Shown here: one piece after another, positions 6,496 to 7,874 of the stretch
Numbering within the stretch: the first letter of the stretch is position 1
Layout of the letters: every line of letters starts with the position of its first letter
DNA from: Propionibacteriaceae bacterium
GTDB taxonomy: Bacteria > Actinomycetota > Actinomycetes > Propionibacteriales > Propionibacteriaceae
NCBI GenBank assembly: GCA_030528545.1
Contig: JAUMYR010000126.1
Span: 1 to 7,874, forward strand
DNA: 7,874 nucleotides
Direction: 5' to 3'
The notes under the pieces: generated by a model
What the model was told of the DNA's origin: nothing
The model's input: the letters and a program-made list of their open reading frames with translations, nothing else
The model's database searches: none
Position numbers and translations under genes: made by a program

Positions 6496-7104
6496 TCAGG
6501 ACTTCTGTGCGACTAGGCAGAAGGCATGTTTCGTGCGGCGATGGGTCTCGACCTGCTGGAACCCCGCCGCCGTGAGGAGGTCTCTCAGCCGCTGTGGGGA
6601 GTGGGTGGTCATCCCCTCGATCATGTCCGCCCACTGGATCGACTCCAGCCCGTCGAGCTGGTTGACGATCAGGAAACAGCCCGGTGAGCGAAGCACCCGG
6701 TAGACCTCGGCGAAGGCGCGGGCAAGATCGGGCCAGAAGTAGACCGTCTCGACGGCGGCGACGGCATCGAAGCGGGCTTCCCCGAAGGGCAGATCGACCG
6801 CGCTGCCCTGGACGACCTCACAGCGGCGGCCCAATTCTTTGGCATTGCGGCGGCGGCTGATCTGGACCGCGTCCCCGGAATGGTCGATGCCGGTCACGTG
6901 ACCGCGCGGGCACGCAGCCAGCAGCCGGGCGAGGTTGGCGCCGCCTCCGCAGCCGATGTCGAGCACCGCGGCGTCCTCGGCCAGGCTGATCTTGCCTAGT
7001 CCCCAGAGCGCTAGCCAGGCGTGTTCTTTGTTCATGCTGCGCATCATCAGCCGACCCCAGAAACCCTGGGGGTTCCCCGCGTTTCGCAGTATCTTCTGGA
7101 ACAT
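6496..7104 (-). CDS. class I SAM-dependent methyltransferase, UbiE-like
   Basis: Predicted soluble methyltransferase of 202 residues; substrate unknown. Motif I is AVLDIGCGGGANLARLL (46-62), the acidic residue of strand 2 is D74 (VTGIDHSGDA), and a DLPF motif lies at 104-107. Strand 4 reads FDAVAAVETVYFWPDL (112-127), and VYRVLRSPGCFLIVN (134-148) follows. The N-terminus (GFWGRLMMRSMNKEHAWLAL, 14-33) carries an RxMNxxH-type helix that I recall from a common family of small bacterial methyltransferases near metabolic and stress genes. The ATG at 7104 is well supported: GGGGAGGAG (7107-7115 on the complement) sits just before it. It is not closely similar to the cupin-linked methyltransferase elsewhere in the window. 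The helicase follows after 33 bases on the same strand with no terminator, so co-transcription is likely. A DtxR-like sequence lies 30-48 bases upstream. Confidence 0.9.
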   Translation of the reverse strand: MFQKILRNAGNPQGFWGRLMMRSMNKEHAWLALWGLGKISLAEDAAVLDIGCGGGANLARLLAACPRGHVTGIDHSGDAVQISRRRNAKELGRRCEVVQGSAVDLPFGEARFDAVAAVETVYFWPDLARAFAEVYRVLRSPGCFLIVNQLDGLESIQWADMIEGMTTHSPQRLRDLLTAAGFQQVETHRRTKHAFCLVAQKS

Positions 7105-7133
7105 CTCTCCTCCCCACCGAGGCGTGCTGAAAC

Positions 7134-7152
7134 TTAGGTTACCCTTGCTTCC
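7134..7152 (-). promoter_or_regulatory. possible second DtxR-like operator, upstream of the UbiE-like methyltransferase
   Basis: Read on the plus strand, TTAGGTTACCCTTGCTTCC matches 14 of 19 positions of the DtxR consensus TWAGGTWAGSCTWACCTWA. One half-site (TTAGGTTA) is perfect and the other is poor. On the minus strand it contains TAACCT, which fits an actinobacterial -10 (TANNNT), 39-44 bases before the start codon. The site could thus be an operator overlapping a promoter, or only a promoter that resembles half an operator. Confidence 0.4.
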
Positions 7153-7224
7153 TGATCGTGGGTGCCGGGGGACTCGGTTTCGTTGCTGCTGTGGCGACCT
7201 AGCTCGTGGTTCAGGTGTGGCGTT

Positions 7225-7256
7225 GGCCAGCCGTGATGCTGGCCCCCTCCTCCTTT
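7225..7256 (-). other. orphan Shine-Dalgarno-like purine run followed by a hairpin
   Basis: On the minus strand AAAGGAGGAGGGGG (complement of 7243-7256) is directly followed by GGCCAGC-ATCACG-GCTGGCC (7244-7225), a perfect 7-base-pair stem with a 6-base loop. No ATG, GTG or TTG follows at a suitable distance, so no gene starts here. It lies about 70 bases after the stop of the lipoprotein gene and about 120 before the methyltransferase. It may be a weak terminator (no T-run) or a leader structure. I see nothing else of note in the gene-free stretch 7105-7323. Confidence 0.3.
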
Positions 7257-7323
7257 CGGGCCGGGTCCTGCGAGGCAGCCCCCTACGTGAGCGCTGCTCG
7301 TTTCCGTTGCGCCTCCGGCGGGG

Positions 7324-7874
7324 TTATTCCGGGGAACATTCCTCCAGTTTTTTGTCGTACTGGCTGGCGGCCTTCCATGTTTTGTCTGGCATCTTGCGTA
7401 GTTCGAGGCGTACATACCGTGGTTTGCGGGGAGGGCCCTCTACGGGCTCGTCGCTGTCGATATCAATGAGGGGTGCCTCGGAATAGTTCTCGCAATAGCT
7501 AGCTATTACGAAGAAATGGCCATACTTTTCTTCGACATCGCTGATCTTGAGTTTGAATCGTTGCGCCTTGCCGCCACTCTTTACGCCGCCTTCGATCAAG
7601 GTATTTCTTAGGTCCTGGAGGCTAGAGTAGAACTCGGGGGTGGTTATTTCTCGAAACTCTTCCCAGCTTCCCCGAGGGTCGCGGTAAGCCTCTTGTTCTA
7701 TACTTAGGAAACGCTGCAAGATGTCGTTGAACAGCCGCTTATCGCTTTCTGCGGCAGGGGTCGCCCAAGGGGAGGTCGTGCTGCTTGGCGTGAGGACGGT
7801 GGAGGGAGCCGGGGTCGGGGCTTCAGTCTGGCAACCAACGCATGCTGCGGTTAGGCTCAGTGAGAGGCCAGCCG
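7324..7874 (-). CDS. probable lipoprotein of unknown function, N-terminus cut by window edge
   Basis: An open frame of 182 complete codons enters from the right edge; its start is outside the window. The first visible residues (AGLSLSLTAACVGCQTEAP) look like the end of a signal peptide with two candidate lipobox cysteines, TAAC and CVGC; neither has the preferred Leu at -3. A Thr/Pro/Ser-rich linker of about 35 residues follows, as in exported actinobacterial lipoproteins. Next comes a charged globular domain of about 130 residues (LQRFLSIEQEAYRDPRGSWE onward) ending in KKLEECSPE. I do not recognise the family. The globular part is probably alpha+beta, with a Tyr-rich middle (EKYGHFFVIASYCENYSE). 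Hand counting gives about 51% G+C over 7441-7680, well below the neighbours, with many A/T-ending codons; this suggests recent acquisition. A TTG at 7719 could be mistaken for a start, but the frame clearly continues upstream. Confidence 0.75.
   Translation of the reverse strand, partial: AGLSLSLTAACVGCQTEAPTPAPSTVLTPSSTTSPWATPAAESDKRLFNDILQRFLSIEQEAYRDPRGSWEEFREITTPEFYSSLQDLRNTLIEGGVKSGGKAQRFKLKISDVEEKYGHFFVIASYCENYSEAPLIDIDSDEPVEGPPRKPRYVRLELRKMPDKTWKAASQYDKKLEECSPE

Noticed and set aside
7324..7719. Treating the right-hand gene as a complete 131-residue protein starting at TTG 7719
   Set aside because: The frame stays open to the window edge and encodes a lipobox-like region and linker, and no ribosome binding site precedes the TTG.
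1..7874. tRNA, rRNA, CRISPR array, insertion sequence or transposase
   Set aside because: No cloverleaf-like sequence, regularly spaced repeat, terminal inverted repeat or transposase motif was found on either strand.

Overview
The window looks like a chromosomal segment of a high-GC Gram-positive (Actinomycetota). Hand counts give 72% G+C at 2521-2580 and 67% at 5101-5160. The strongest lineage marker is a pair of overlapping genes for mycothiol synthesis, a thiol made only by actinobacteria. A DtxR/IdeR-type operator fits the same group. I cannot name the genus; a Propionibacteriaceae-like origin is only a guess.

Layout. (1) Positions 1-1819, minus strand: an MshA-type glycosyltransferase, followed with a 4-base GTGA overlap by an MshB-type zinc deacetylase that runs off the left edge. 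(2) Positions 1820-2038: a divergent intergenic region with an AT-rich promoter zone, a hairpin in the mshA leader, and a 19-base iron-box-like operator that abuts the ribosome binding site of the next gene. (3) Positions 2039-3176, plus strand: a small cupin gene overlapping a class I SAM-dependent methyltransferase gene, evidently one operon. (4) Positions 3211-3247: a strong hairpin between convergent genes. (5) Positions 3265-7104, minus strand: a second, unrelated class I methyltransferase, followed after 33 bases by a 1065-residue SF1 (Upf1-like) helicase with a large coiled-coil insertion. (6) Positions 7105-7323: no gene; a weaker DtxR-like site and a small hairpin. (7) Positions 7324-7874, minus strand: a partial, probably lipid-anchored protein of unknown function, clearly lower in G+C than the rest.

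How the genes may work together. MshA and MshB catalyse consecutive early steps of mycothiol synthesis (UDP-GlcNAc plus inositol phosphate to the pseudodisaccharide, then deacetylation after dephosphorylation). The cupin and its methyltransferase are translationally coupled and probably respond to iron or another divalent metal through a DtxR-family repressor. A DtxR-like sequence also precedes the second methyltransferase, so the two methyltransferase units might share a regulator. The helicase is the best candidate here for an under-described system. It resembles large SF1 helicases of repair or anti-phage function, but no nuclease or other known defence partner is visible.
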